NCBI GenBank assembly: GCA_037445085.1
Contig: JBBILG010000012.1
Location: 1-27,275 of the forward strand
Origin: JBBILG01 sp037445085
GTDB taxonomy: Bacteria; Pseudomonadota; Gammaproteobacteria; Burkholderiales; Methylophilaceae
Reading direction: 5' to 3'
Length of the DNA: 27,275 nucleotides
The notes under the pieces were generated by a model. The model was not told where the DNA came from, searched no databases, and saw only the letters and a list, made by a program, of their open reading frames with translations. This document shows positions 1 through 7,282 of the stretch, one piece after another; the first letter of the stretch is position 1, and every line of letters starts with the position of its first letter. The position numbers and the translations under genes were made by a program.

Positions 1-2981
1 GCATCACCACCATCGATGCGCTCTCCAGCCTGCTGGCACGGCAAATGCCGCTGCTCAGCCGCTTCGGCGGTCAGCCCGGCATCTGCGAGGACGCCAGCCC
101 GTACTATCGTGAGGCGGTGCGGCGCGCGCTCGCCATGCTGGAGGAGGAGGGCGGCAGTGGGCCGGTGACGGCGGCGCTGCGCTACTGCGACAACGACGGC
201 GTGCGCCTTGCCGAACTGCTCGGCGGGATGCTGGCGCGGCGCGACCAGTGGCTGCACCATGCCGGACGCGAAACTGCGCGCGAGGAGGTGGAGGCGGCCC
301 TGCGTCATCTGGTCGAACACGACATCGGCCGCGCCGCGCAGGTGCTGACACCGCAACTGCAGGTGAGACTGATGCCGCTGGCCCGCCATGCCGCTGCCAA
401 CCTGCCCGGCGACCATCCGCTCGCGCCGTTTCGGGACTGGAACACCCCGATCTCGCCGACCGCCGCGACACTGCCGCTCTGGCGCAGCCTGTGCGAGCTG
501 CTGCTCACCGGCGACGGTACCCTGCGCAGGAGCGTGGACAGGCGCCACGGCTTCCCGGCGACGGAGGAAGGGCGCGCGCGCAAACAGGAATTGCTGGACA
601 TTCTCGCCGCCCTGCCCGACCCGCAGCCCATCGTGCGCCTGCGCGCGCTGCCGGCACCGCATCACGACGACGCGGAGTGGGAAGTCGTCGGCAGCCTGGC
701 GCATCTGTTGCGGCTCGCCGCCGCGCACTTGTGGGCGGTGTTCCAGGAGGCCGGCGAAGTCGATTTCGTCGAGATGGCGAGCCGCGCGCTGGCGGCGCTG
801 GAGGACGAGTCCGGTCCCACCGACCTGGCGCTGATCCTGGATTACCGCATCCGCCACCTGCTGGTGGACGAGTTCCAGGACACTAGTCCGGCCCAAGTGG
901 AACTGCTGCGTCGCCTCACCCTGGGCTGGGAGGCGGGCGACGGCCGCACCCTGTTCTGCGTGGGCGACCCCATGCAGTCCATTTACCGCTTCCGCAAGGC
1001 CGACGTCGGGCTGTTCCTGCAGGCGGCGCGTTTCGGCATCGGCGCGCTGCGCCTCGCGCGCCTGCAGCTCACCCGCAACAACCGCTCCTGCCCGCCGGTG
1101 GTGGACTGGGTGAACCGTGCCTTCGCCCCGGTGTTTCCGCTCCAGGACGACGAAACGCGCGGCGCCATCCGCTATCGGCCATTCGCCGCTGGCCGTGCCG
1201 ACGCGGAAGGGGCGGGGGTGTTCGTCCACGCGCTGCTGCTGCAGGCCGGGGCGGACGCCGCCACGCTGGCCGGGGAAGAAGCCCGTCATGTCGCCGACCT
1301 CATCGAGCAGGAGCGAGCCCACCATCCGGGGCACCGCATCGCCGTGCTGGTGCGCGCCCGCGCTCATCTCGAGGCCCTGGTGGCGGAAATCCGCCGGCAG
1401 CGCCCGCATCTCGATTTCCAGGCGGTCGAGGTGGAACCGCTCGCCACACGCCAGGCGGTACAGGATGCGCTGACGCTGACGCGCGCCCTGCTGCACCGCG
1501 CCGATCGCGTCCACTGGCTGGCGCTGCTGCGCGCGCCCTGGTGCGGACTGCGGCTTGCCGACCTGCACGCGCTGGCGGCGGACGACCAGCGCGCGACGAT
1601 CTGGCAGTTGATGCAGGACGAGGCGCGCCTGGCCCGTTTGTCCGCAGACGGTCGCCAGCGTCTGCTGCACGTGCGCGACATCGTCGCCCAGGCCTACGCC
1701 GAGCAGGGTCGGCAGCCGCTGCGGCGCTGGCTGCAGGGGGTCTGGTTGCAGTTGGGCGGGCCGCAGTGTCTGTGGGAAGCCGGCGATGTGCGCGACGTGG
1801 AGATGTTCTTCGACCTCGTGGAGCGGCTGCATGACGCCGGCGAATTCGACCCCGAGCGGCTGGCTGTCGCCATGACGGAACTGTATGCCGCGCCCGACGT
1901 GCGGGCAGACGGTACCCTGCAGTTCATGACCGTGCACAAGTCCAAGGGCCTGGAATTCGACACCGTCATCCTGCTCGGCCTGCACCGGACGCCGCGCAAT
2001 GCCGACACGCCGCTGCTGCTGTGGGAGGAGGTGACGATCGATGCCGCGGAAGCGCGCCTCGCCGCCGCTCCCTGGGTGCCCAGACAGCGACGCAATGGCT
2101 CGCCCGCCGCCTACGATTATCTGCTGGCGCTGGAAAAAGAGCGCGCGGCCAACGAAGCGGCGCGTGTGCTCTACGTGGCGGCGACGCGTGCCGGGCGTCG
2201 CCTGCACCTGGTGGGTGCGCTCGTGCCCAATGCCAGGGGCGAGCTGGGGCCTCCGGCAGGCAGCTTCCTGGAGCTGCTGTGGGGCGTGCTGGAGGCGGAA
2301 TTCCTGCGGGCCGCGCCGCGCGGGCACGCTGCTTCGCCCGACACTGCTGCCTTCGTGCCGCAGCTTGTCCGGCTGCCCCGGCCGCAGATTCCGGCGCTGT
2401 TGCGTGTGGCCTGCCACGTGCCGCCGTCCACTGCCGCGGAACTGCCGGCGCAGGCCGAAACGGCCGGGCTGGAGGCGCACTGCGGCACCTTGGCGCACCT
2501 CTACCTGGAGATGATGGCGCACGACGGCGTCGCGGCTTGGGACGCGCCGCGTGTGCGTTCGCTGCTGCCCGCCATGCAGCGCTGGCTGCGGCAGCAGGGC
2601 CATGCTGCCGATGCGGCGCGGCAGGGCGCACGTTCGGTTGCAGGGATGCTGGAGACCACGCTGCAATCCGGGCAGGGGCAGTGGGTACTGCGGGCGCGCA
2701 GCGAAGCCGCCAGCGAACTCGCGTTGGCGGTGGCGGAGATGGGCGCCGGTGCGGGCGTGCATCGCATCGACCGCACTTTCGTCGAAGACGGCGTGCGCTG
2801 GATCATCGACTACAAGTCCGAGCGGGTGGGTGCGGCGCCGTCGGAGGCGGAACTGTGTCTGCTCGCCGAACGCCACCGCCCGCAGCTCATGCGTTACGCG
2901 GAGCTGTTCGCCGGGGAGGAGCGGCCGGTGCGTATCGCCGTGCTGTTCCTTGCCTGCGGGCGGCTGGCGGAACTGGTGTGA
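1..2981 (+). CDS. AddA/RecB-like UvrD-family helicase with C-terminal PD-(D/E)XK nuclease (5' truncated)
   Basis: The reading frame is open from base 3 to the TGA at 2979-2981. The first visible residues (ITTIDAL, then MPLLSRFGG from base 45) are internal to the family, so the true start and the Walker A motif lie upstream of the window. Visible superfamily 1 helicase motifs are LLVDEFQDTSPAQ (motif II, near 858-896), FCVGDPMQSIYRFRKAD (motif III), LTRNNRSCPPVV (motif IV), FMTVHKSKGLEFD (motif V, near 1925-1962) and VLYVAATRAGRRL (motif VI). The C-terminus carries HRID and WIIDYKSE (near 2761-2822), the pattern of a RecB-type nuclease. Such proteins unwind and resect double-strand breaks, usually with an AddB-like partner, whose gene would be expected upstream. 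The gene is convergent with the LuxR-type gene, 6 bp away. Assignment to AddA rather than RecB is inference from the family pattern. Confidence 0.9.
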   Translation, partial: ITTIDALSSLLARQMPLLSRFGGQPGICEDASPYYREAVRRALAMLEEEGGSGPVTAALRYCDNDGVRLAELLGGMLARRDQWLHHAGRETAREEVEAALRHLVEHDIGRAAQVLTPQLQVRLMPLARHAAANLPGDHPLAPFRDWNTPISPTAATLPLWRSLCELLLTGDGTLRRSVDRRHGFPATEEGRARKQELLDILAALPDPQPIVRLRALPAPHHDDAEWEVVGSLAHLLRLAAAHLWAVFQEAGEVDFVEMASRALAALEDESGPTDLALILDYRIRHLLVDEFQDTSPAQVELLRRLTLGWEAGDGRTLFCVGDPMQSIYRFRKADVGLFLQAARFGIGALRLARLQLTRNNRSCPPVVDWVNRAFAPVFPLQDDETRGAIRYRPFAAGRADAEGAGVFVHALLLQAGADAATLAGEEARHVADLIEQERAHHPGHRIAVLVRARAHLEALVAEIRRQRPHLDFQAVEVEPLATRQAVQDALTLTRALLHRADRVHWLALLRAPWCGLRLADLHALAADDQRATIWQLMQDEARLARLSADGRQRLLHVRDIVAQAYAEQGRQPLRRWLQGVWLQLGGPQCLWEAGDVRDVEMFFDLVERLHDAGEFDPERLAVAMTELYAAPDVRADGTLQFMTVHKSKGLEFDTVILLGLHRTPRNADTPLLLWEEVTIDAAEARLAAAPWVPRQRRNGSPAAYDYLLALEKERAANEAARVLYVAATRAGRRLHLVGALVPNARGELGPPAGSFLELLWGVLEAEFLRAAPRGHAASPDTAAFVPQLVRLPRPQIPALLRVACHVPPSTAAELPAQAETAGLEAHCGTLAHLYLEMMAHDGVAAWDAPRVRSLLPAMQRWLRQQGHAADAARQGARSVAGMLETTLQSGQGQWVLRARSEAASELALAVAEMGAGAGVHRIDRTFVEDGVRWIIDYKSERVGAAPSEAELCLLAERHRPQLMRYAELFAGEERPVRIAVLFLACGRLAELV

Positions 2982-2987
2982 CGGTGC

Positions 2988-3620
2988 TCAGCGCTTGCGC
3001 AGGATCCGCAGGGCGGCGCCGACCAGTTCGTGCTGCCTGTGCGAGCCGGTCTTCTGGAAGGCGTGCTTGAGGTGCTGGCGCAGGGTCTGCGGGCGGATGC
3101 CCATGCGTTCGGCGACTTCGGCCATGCCGAGGCCTTGGGCGAGCAACACGGTGCATTCGCACTCGCGCGGCGTCAGGCCGTAGCGCTCCGTGAGCCGGTC
3201 GAACCAGGCTTCGTGGTTGGCATGCGCATCCTGGACGATGACCAAGGCGCCGCGGGGCGTGCCGGCCTCCGGCTGCACGTGCAGCGGGTTGAGGCGCAGC
3301 AGGTAGGGGCGCTTGCCGGAGAGACGCTGGATGCGCAGCTCGCACTGGGCCGGGTCTGCCGCGCGGCAAAGCATTTCCGTGTGCGTGCGCAGCCGCCGCT
3401 CGTCCGCTTCCAGACTGGCGCAGAGCACGCCGTCACGCACGGCCAGGCCATCCGCCTGCGCCAGGATGCCGCTGGCATGGGGCGTGGCATGGACGACCAG
3501 CCGCCGGTGGTCGAGCACGATCAGGGCCTGGTTGAGGCTGTCCAGCGCCTGTTCCAGATAGGCCTGGCGCGTTGGCAAGGTGTCGGCGGGCATCGGCGCG
3601 GGACCTGCGGCGAGGGACAT
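2988..3620 (-). CDS. LuxR-family helix-turn-helix regulator with PAS-like N-terminal region
   Basis: This 210-residue protein ends in a LuxR/GerE-type DNA-binding domain at about residues 147-210, beginning YGLTPRECECTVLLAQGLG and including a recognition-helix region RPQTLRQHLKHAF. Residues of roughly 15-125 look like a PAS-type sensor fold (AYLEQALDSLNQALIVLDHR, then a strand-rich stretch ending GALVIVQDAH), but no ligand residue can be named. The start at 3620 was chosen because AAGGAG lies 8 nt upstream of it; the frame stays open another 29 codons without a comparable site. There is no receiver domain, so it is not a classical response regulator. It is transcribed away from tal across a 327-bp non-coding gap, making the RuMP genes possible targets. 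That link is positional only. Confidence 0.85.
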   Translation of the reverse strand: MSLAAGPAPMPADTLPTRQAYLEQALDSLNQALIVLDHRRLVVHATPHASGILAQADGLAVRDGVLCASLEADERRLRTHTEMLCRAADPAQCELRIQRLSGKRPYLLRLNPLHVQPEAGTPRGALVIVQDAHANHEAWFDRLTERYGLTPRECECTVLLAQGLGMAEVAERMGIRPQTLRQHLKHAFQKTGSHRQHELVGAALRILRKR

Positions 3621-3733
3621 GAGGCGGCTCCTTGCGTCTTGAGCGGGTGTGCGGAAACGGGCAGGGGCGGCCGGTATCGCGGCCCCCGACAATATACGCC
3701 AAAACATGCCGACGGTGGCGCTGCCCGGCCTGT

Positions 3734-3763
3734 GTGACCCGCATGAAAAAATTCGGTTATACT
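3734..3763 (+). promoter_or_regulatory. Candidate sigma-70 promoter for tal
   Basis: TATACT at 3758-3763 matches the -10 consensus TATAAT in five of six bases. The best upstream partner is the weak hexamer GTGACC (3734-3739) at 18-nt spacing, so the -35 is poor and an activator would be plausible. Transcription would begin near 3770, just before the first leader hairpin. Confidence 0.45.
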
Positions 3764-3883
3764 ACAAGACCTGCGGTTGCCGCTGACGGGCGGCAATGCC
3801 CGGATCGTGCGGCATAGAACCATCACAACGACGTGCCGTCGCCGCATTTCCCTGCGCCGGATGGTGCGGGCGCCTGGCGGGCG

Positions 3884-3910
3884 AAGCCGCTGGCGGAAGA
3901 GCGGTTTTTT
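3884..3910 (+). terminator. Terminator-like hairpin in the tal leader (possible attenuator)
   Basis: AAGCCGCT (3884-3891) pairs with AGCGGTTT (3900-3907), with one G-U pair and an 8-nt loop, and the T run extends to 3910. This has the shape of an intrinsic terminator, but it lies only 37 nt before the tal start codon and downstream of the candidate tal promoter. It could attenuate transcription of tal or end a short leader RNA. The shape is seen directly; function is inference. Confidence 0.5.
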
Positions 3911-3947
3911 ACTTGTCTTGAGTTCAATATTCCTGAAGGAGGAAGCA

Positions 3948-4898
3948 ATGGCTAGTTTGCTGGAACAACTGAAGACCATGACCACCATCGTGGCCGATAC
4001 GGGTGACGTGGGGGCGATTCGTCAGATCAAGCCGCAGGATGCGACCACCAATCCGTCGCTGGTGCTCAAGGCCAGTGCGCTGCCCGAGTACGCGACGCTG
4101 ATCGACGATGCCATTGCCTATGCCCGGAAGCTGGGCGGCAGCAAGGAGCAGCAGGTCGAAAACGCCGCCGACAAGCTGGCCGTCAGCATCGGCCTGGAAA
4201 TCCTCAAGGTCATCCCGGGCAAGATTTCCACCGAAGTGGATGCGCGCCTGTCCTTCGACAGGGACGTCATGGTGGCCAAGGCGCGCAAGCTGATCAAGCT
4301 CTACAACGAGGCCGGCATTTCCAATGATCGCGTGCTGATCAAGCTGGCCTCCACCTGGGAAGGCATCCAGGCCGGTGAAATCCTGGAAAAGGAAGGCATT
4401 AACTGCAACCTCACTCTGCTGTTCAGCTTCGCCCAGGCCCGCGCCTGTGCCGAAGCCGGCGTGTACCTCATCTCCCCCTTCGTCGGCCGCATCCTCGACT
4501 GGTACAAGGCCAAGGAGCAGCGTGATTTCATCGAGGACGATGATCCTGGCGTGATGTCGGTGCGCGCGATTTACGCCTACTACAAGGAGCATGGCTACAA
4601 GACCGTGGTCATGGGCGCTTCATTCCGCAATATCGGTGAGATCCTGTCCCTGGCCGGCTGCGACCGCCTGACCATCTCCCCGGCTCTGCTCGAAGAACTG
4701 GATGCCGTCGAAGGCCACGTGACCCGCCACTTGGTCGACAACGGCCAGACCAAGGAACGCCCGGCCCGCATGACGGAGGCCGAGTTCCGCTTCCAGCTCA
4801 ACCAGGACGCCATGGCCACCGAGAAACTGGCCGAGGGCATCCGCGGCTTCGTCGCCGATCAGGGCAAGCTGGAAAAGATGCTCAGTGACAGGCTGTAA
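3948..4898 (+). CDS. tal: Transaldolase
   Basis: A full-length 316-residue transaldolase of the TalB type. It moves a dihydroxyacetone unit between fructose 6-phosphate and erythrose 4-phosphate or sedoheptulose 7-phosphate in the cytoplasm. Here it would help regenerate ribulose 5-phosphate, the formaldehyde acceptor of the RuMP cycle. The Schiff-base lysine is K132 in VLIKLASTWEGI, and the conserved acids D17 (VADTGD) and E96 (ISTEVD) fall at the same numbers as in E. coli TalB. The start follows AAGGAGGAAGCA; the open frame reaches upstream of 3948 but through the structured leader. It heads the tal-hps1-hps2-phi series, though hps1 has its own promoter. Confidence 0.97.
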   Translation: MASLLEQLKTMTTIVADTGDVGAIRQIKPQDATTNPSLVLKASALPEYATLIDDAIAYARKLGGSKEQQVENAADKLAVSIGLEILKVIPGKISTEVDARLSFDRDVMVAKARKLIKLYNEAGISNDRVLIKLASTWEGIQAGEILEKEGINCNLTLLFSFAQARACAEAGVYLISPFVGRILDWYKAKEQRDFIEDDDPGVMSVRAIYAYYKEHGYKTVVMGASFRNIGEILSLAGCDRLTISPALLEELDAVEGHVTRHLVDNGQTKERPARMTEAEFRFQLNQDAMATEKLAEGIRGFVADQGKLEKMLSDRL

Positions 4899-4909
4899 TC
4901 TGGGTCCGG

Positions 4910-4936
4910 CGCCGCCCCTCCATCGGGTGGGCGGCG
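4910..4936 (+). other. GC-rich hairpin between tal and hps1
   Basis: CGCCGCCC (4910-4917) pairs perfectly with GGGCGGCG (4929-4936). A T run follows only about 10 nt later (4946-4950), so this is not a canonical intrinsic terminator. It may protect the tal transcript end or weaken read-through. Its 3' arm abuts the -35 element of the hps1 promoter. Confidence 0.5.
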
Positions 4937-4966
4937 TTGACAGGCTTTTTCGCCGCACTATAGAAT
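4937..4966 (+). promoter_or_regulatory. Strong candidate sigma-70 promoter for hps1
   Basis: A perfect TTGACA (4937-4942) is followed by TATAGAAT (4959-4966). It can be read as TATAGA at 16-nt spacing or TAGAAT at 18-nt spacing. The position, about 60 nt before the hps1 start, suits a leader containing the ribosome binding site. This suggests the hps genes are expressed strongly and independently of tal. Confidence 0.7.
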
Positions 4967-5028
4967 GCCGTGATTCCCGCGGCCTCTTAAAAACGCTTAC
5001 AATCGTTCACCTCTTCGGAGAAGCTAGC

Positions 5029-5682
5029 ATGGCCAAGCCCCTCATTCAGGTAGCGCTGGATTGTCTCGATTACGAACAATCCCTGTCGCTGGCGCGTCAG
5101 GTCGCACCCTACGTGGACATCATCGAAATCGGCACGCCCTGCCTCAAGGTCAACGGTCTCGATCTGGTGAAGGCGGTCAGGGCGCAGAACCCCGACAAGC
5201 TGCTGCTCGTGGACCTCAAGACCATGGATGCCGGCTATTACGAAGCCGAGCCCTTCTTCAAGGCCGGTGCCGACATCACCACCGTGCTCGGCACCGCCGA
5301 CATGGGCACCATCAAGGGGGTGATCGACGTCGCCAACGCCCACGGCAAGCAGGCGCAGGTGGACCTGATCAATGTCAGGGACAAGGCCAAGGTGGCAACC
5401 GAAGCCGCCAGGCTGGGCGCGCACATCATCGGCATCCACACCGGCATCGACCAGCAACTGGCCGGCCATACGCCGTTCTCCGACCTGGCCGCCATGGTGG
5501 CGCTGAAACTGCCGGTCAAGGTTTCCGTGGCCGGCGGCATCAAGCAGGCCACAGTCAGGCAGGTGGTGGAGGCAGGCCCCGACATCGTCGTGGTCGGCGG
5601 CGCCATCACCGGCTCCAAGGCACCCGAGACCTCCGCGCGTGAAATCCGCGAGCTGGTCGAGGCCGCCGCAGAAACTGCATGA
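5029..5682 (+). CDS. hxlA: 3-Hexulose-6-phosphate synthase, copy 1
   Basis: This 217-residue enzyme condenses formaldehyde with ribulose 5-phosphate to give 3-hexulose 6-phosphate, the first step of the RuMP pathway. It belongs to the orotidine-phosphate-decarboxylase superfamily. The signature DLKTMDAGYYEAEPF carries the metal and catalytic residues D62, K64 and D67; D11 (QVALDCLD), E33 (EIGTP), H137 (HTG) and the phosphate loop SVAGGIK are also present. The related 3-keto-L-gulonate-6-phosphate decarboxylase is unlikely because phi lies downstream and no ascorbate genes are near. The start at 5029 gives the family length; the frame extends upstream only through the promoter. The gene is followed by a second hps 73 bp on. 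Confidence 0.96.
   Translation: MAKPLIQVALDCLDYEQSLSLARQVAPYVDIIEIGTPCLKVNGLDLVKAVRAQNPDKLLLVDLKTMDAGYYEAEPFFKAGADITTVLGTADMGTIKGVIDVANAHGKQAQVDLINVRDKAKVATEAARLGAHIIGIHTGIDQQLAGHTPFSDLAAMVALKLPVKVSVAGGIKQATVRQVVEAGPDIVVVGGAITGSKAPETSAREIRELVEAAAETA
5230..5336 (+). repeat. Near-identical core segment of hps1, shared with hps2 5951-6057
   Basis: At an offset of 721 bp, 5230-5336 and 5951-6057 differ at only three positions (5295, 5304 and 5331 in copy 1), and the first 65 bp are identical. The rest of the two genes is visibly more diverged. Third-codon positions are conserved too, so protein constraint alone does not explain it; gene conversion is the likely cause. Confidence 0.75.
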
Positions 5683-5706
5683 GCAATCGCGTGCAAAAAC
5701 CCGAGA

Positions 5707-5720
5707 GTGTGGCGACACAC
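5707..5720 (+). other. Small GNRA-loop hairpin between hps1 and hps2
   Basis: GTGTG (5707-5711) and CACAC (5716-5720) enclose the tetraloop GCGA. It has no T run, so it is more likely a processing or stability element in an hps1-hps2 message than a terminator. No promoter of comparable quality to the hps1 one is seen in this 73-bp gap, which favours co-transcription. Confidence 0.4.
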
Positions 5721-5755
5721 GCTTAAGAAATTTTCAACCCACTGGAGGAAACATC

Positions 5756-6385
5756 ATGGCATTGACCCAAATGGCACTGGACTCGCTGGATTTCGACGCC
5801 ACCGTCGCGCTGGCTGAAAAGGTCGCCCCGCACGTCGACATCCTGGAAATCGGCACCCCCTGCATCAAGCACAACGGCATCAAGCTGCTGGAGACCCTGT
5901 GTGCCAAGTTCCCCAACAACCTAATCCTGGTTGATCTGAAGACCATGGACGCCGGCTATTACGAAGCCGAGCCCTTCTTCAAGGCCGGTGCCGACATCAC
6001 CACCGTGCTCGGCACTGCCGACATCGGCACCATCAAGGGGGTGATCGACGTTGCCAACAAATACGGCAAGAAGGCCCAGGTGGACATGATCAACGTGGCC
6101 GACAAGGCTGCCCGCGCCAAGGAAGTGGCCGCCATTGGTGCCCACATCATCGGCGTGCACACCGGTCTGGACCAGCAGGCTGCCGGGCAGACCCCGTTCG
6201 CCGATCTCGCGCTGATCAAGAGCCTGAACCTCGGTGTCGAGGTTTCCGTGGCCGGCGGCATCAAGGCCGCCACCGTCAAGCAGGTGAAGGATGCGGGTGC
6301 CAGCATCATCGTGGCCGGTGCCGCCATCTACGGTGCCGACGATCCTGCCGCCGCTGCAGCCGAAATCACCGCTCTGGCACACTGA
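5756..6385 (+). CDS. hxlA: 3-Hexulose-6-phosphate synthase, copy 2
   Basis: A 209-residue paralogue of the preceding gene, starting after a good GGAGGAAAC ribosome binding site. It retains all catalytic positions: D9 (MALDSLD), D60, K62 and D65 in DLKTMDAGYY, the HTGLDQQ segment, and the phosphate loop SVAGGIK. The N-terminal third and C-terminal third differ clearly from copy 1, whereas the core is almost identical at DNA level (see the repeat entry). The two copies may differ in kinetics or regulation, or simply raise dosage; the sequence does not say which. A hairpin and a tandem repeat separate it from phi. Confidence 0.96.
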   Translation: MALTQMALDSLDFDATVALAEKVAPHVDILEIGTPCIKHNGIKLLETLCAKFPNNLILVDLKTMDAGYYEAEPFFKAGADITTVLGTADIGTIKGVIDVANKYGKKAQVDMINVADKAARAKEVAAIGAHIIGVHTGLDQQAAGQTPFADLALIKSLNLGVEVSVAGGIKAATVKQVKDAGASIIVAGAAIYGADDPAAAAAEITALAH

Positions 6386-6388
6386 GCG

Positions 6389-6412
6389 CTAGCGGCCTAG
6401 CGGCCTAGCGGC
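6389..6412 (+). repeat. Three tandem copies of CTAGCGGC
   Basis: The 8-bp unit CTAGCGGC occurs three times without interruption, starting 3 bp after the hps2 stop codon. Such short perfect tandems can vary in copy number by slippage. It lies in the spacer just before the hairpin preceding phi, so a change would alter spacer length but no protein. Confidence 0.85.
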
Positions 6413-6427
6413 AAGCGCCAGCCCGAC

Positions 6428-6476
6428 AATCCACCATTTCGGTTCAGCGCTGATCCGATGTGGTGGATTTTCTGTT
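6428..6476 (+). terminator. Hairpin with weak T tract between hps2 and phi
   Basis: AATCCACCA (6428-6436) pairs with TGGTGGATT (6461-6469). The enclosed 6440-6457 is itself a near-palindrome (16 of 18 positions) centred on TCAGCGCTGA. TTCTGTTT follows. It may be a partial terminator lowering phi expression relative to hps, or a message-stabilising structure. The open frame of phi runs through it, but the true start is downstream. Confidence 0.5.
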
Positions 6477-6537
6477 TATGCGACCGCTTCCCGATGCGGG
6501 AGGCAGTGGTCGAGAAGACCGAGAAGGAGCACTACTC

Positions 6538-7077
6538 ATGCATCAGGAACTCATCCTCAACAAAATCAACAGCGTGTTACAGGCGACCGACGAAACCCTG
6601 GTGGACAAGATCGTCTCCGCCGTGGACAGCGCCAATCGCATTTTTGTGACCGGTGTCGGCCGTTCCGGCCTGGTGTCGCGCTTCTTCGCCATGCGCCTCA
6701 TGCACAGCGGCTACAAGGTCTTCATGGTGGGCGATGTCGTCACGCCCAGCATTCAGTCAGGCGACCTCTTCATCGTGGTGTCCGGCTCCGGCGGTACCGA
6801 AACCTTGATTCCGCTGGTCAAGAAGGCCAAGTCCATCGGCGCCAAGGTGGCGGTGATTTCCATGAAACAGCAGTCTCCCATGGCGGAAATCGCCGACCTG
6901 GTCTGCGCCCTGGGCACCGGCAACGAGCAGAGCTTCGGCATGGTCAAGGGCATGCCCATGGGCACCGTGTTCGAGCTTTCCACCCTAGTCTTCCTGGAGG
7001 CGATCATTTCCAAGATCGTGCACGACAAGGGCATCACCGAAGAAGGCATGCGCGCCTTGCACGCCAACCTCGAGTAA
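6538..7077 (+). CDS. hxlB: 6-Phospho-3-hexuloisomerase
   Basis: This 179-residue SIS-domain enzyme converts 3-hexulose 6-phosphate to fructose 6-phosphate, completing formaldehyde fixation. Visible features are VTGVGRSGLVSRFFAMRL (sugar-phosphate loop), SGSGGTE (second phosphate-binding serine loop), and GTVFELSTLVFLEAI near the C-terminus. The length is normal, and there are no CBS domains, which rules out KdsD/GutQ-type arabinose-5-phosphate isomerase. The start at 6538 is fixed by AAGGAG 8 nt upstream; a longer in-frame start at 6460 would translate through the upstream hairpin and lacks a ribosome binding site. The gene ends the RuMP group and is followed by a strong terminator. Confidence 0.95.
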   Translation: MHQELILNKINSVLQATDETLVDKIVSAVDSANRIFVTGVGRSGLVSRFFAMRLMHSGYKVFMVGDVVTPSIQSGDLFIVVSGSGGTETLIPLVKKAKSIGAKVAVISMKQQSPMAEIADLVCALGTGNEQSFGMVKGMPMGTVFELSTLVFLEAIISKIVHDKGITEEGMRALHANLE

Positions 7078-7093
7078 GGGTGAAAGATCCTGC

Positions 7094-7127
7094 AAAACGG
7101 CCGGCACATGCCGGCCGTTTTGTTTTT
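7094..7127 (+). terminator. Strong intrinsic terminator after phi
   Basis: AAAACGGCCGGCA (7094-7106) pairs with TGCCGGCCGTTTT (7109-7121) and is followed by GTTTTT. Eleven or more base pairs plus the T tract make this the clearest terminator in the window. It separates the RuMP genes from the globin-like gene. Confidence 0.92.
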
Positions 7128-7193
7128 GGTCACGGCTTCTGTGCGGACCGTTTGCGTCGCATGCGGAGTTGTTGCAGAATCCTTGCAAGCGGG

Positions 7194-7227
7194 GCGCACC
7201 AAAACAGATGCGCAATTCCGGGTGCGC
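7194..7227. other. Inverted repeat upstream of the globin-like gene
   Basis: GCGCACC (7194-7200) and GGTGCGC (7221-7227) form a perfect 7-bp inverted repeat with a 20-nt gap, about 55 bp before the globin-like start. It could be an operator or a leader hairpin. No strong promoter hexamer pair was found beside it. Confidence 0.3.
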
Positions 7228-7282
7228 GATTACACTAGGCAGACTGACACCATATGCCTTATCTCTATGCGGGAGGTCGATC

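Larger units (their letters stand above)
3621..3947. promoter_or_regulatory. 327-bp divergent regulatory region between the LuxR-type gene and tal
   Basis: No convincing coding region is seen here. The part nearest the regulator gene contains AATATA at 3691-3696, which reads TATATT on the minus strand and may be the -10 element of that gene. The tal side contains a TATACT box (3758-3763), a perfect 7-bp stem at 3777-3783/3790-3796, and a terminator-like hairpin at 3884-3910, each listed separately. The predicted tal leader is about 175 nt, long enough for post-initiation control. No known riboswitch class was recognised by eye. Confidence 0.6.

Noticed and set aside
6389..6412. CRISPR-like array
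   Set aside because: Only three 8-bp units without spacers; no cas genes in the window and no other regularly spaced repeats were seen.
6460..6537. Longer start for phi at 6460
   Set aside because: It would begin inside the hairpin after hps2 and lacks a ribosome binding site, whereas 6538 has AAGGAG at ideal spacing and gives the normal length.
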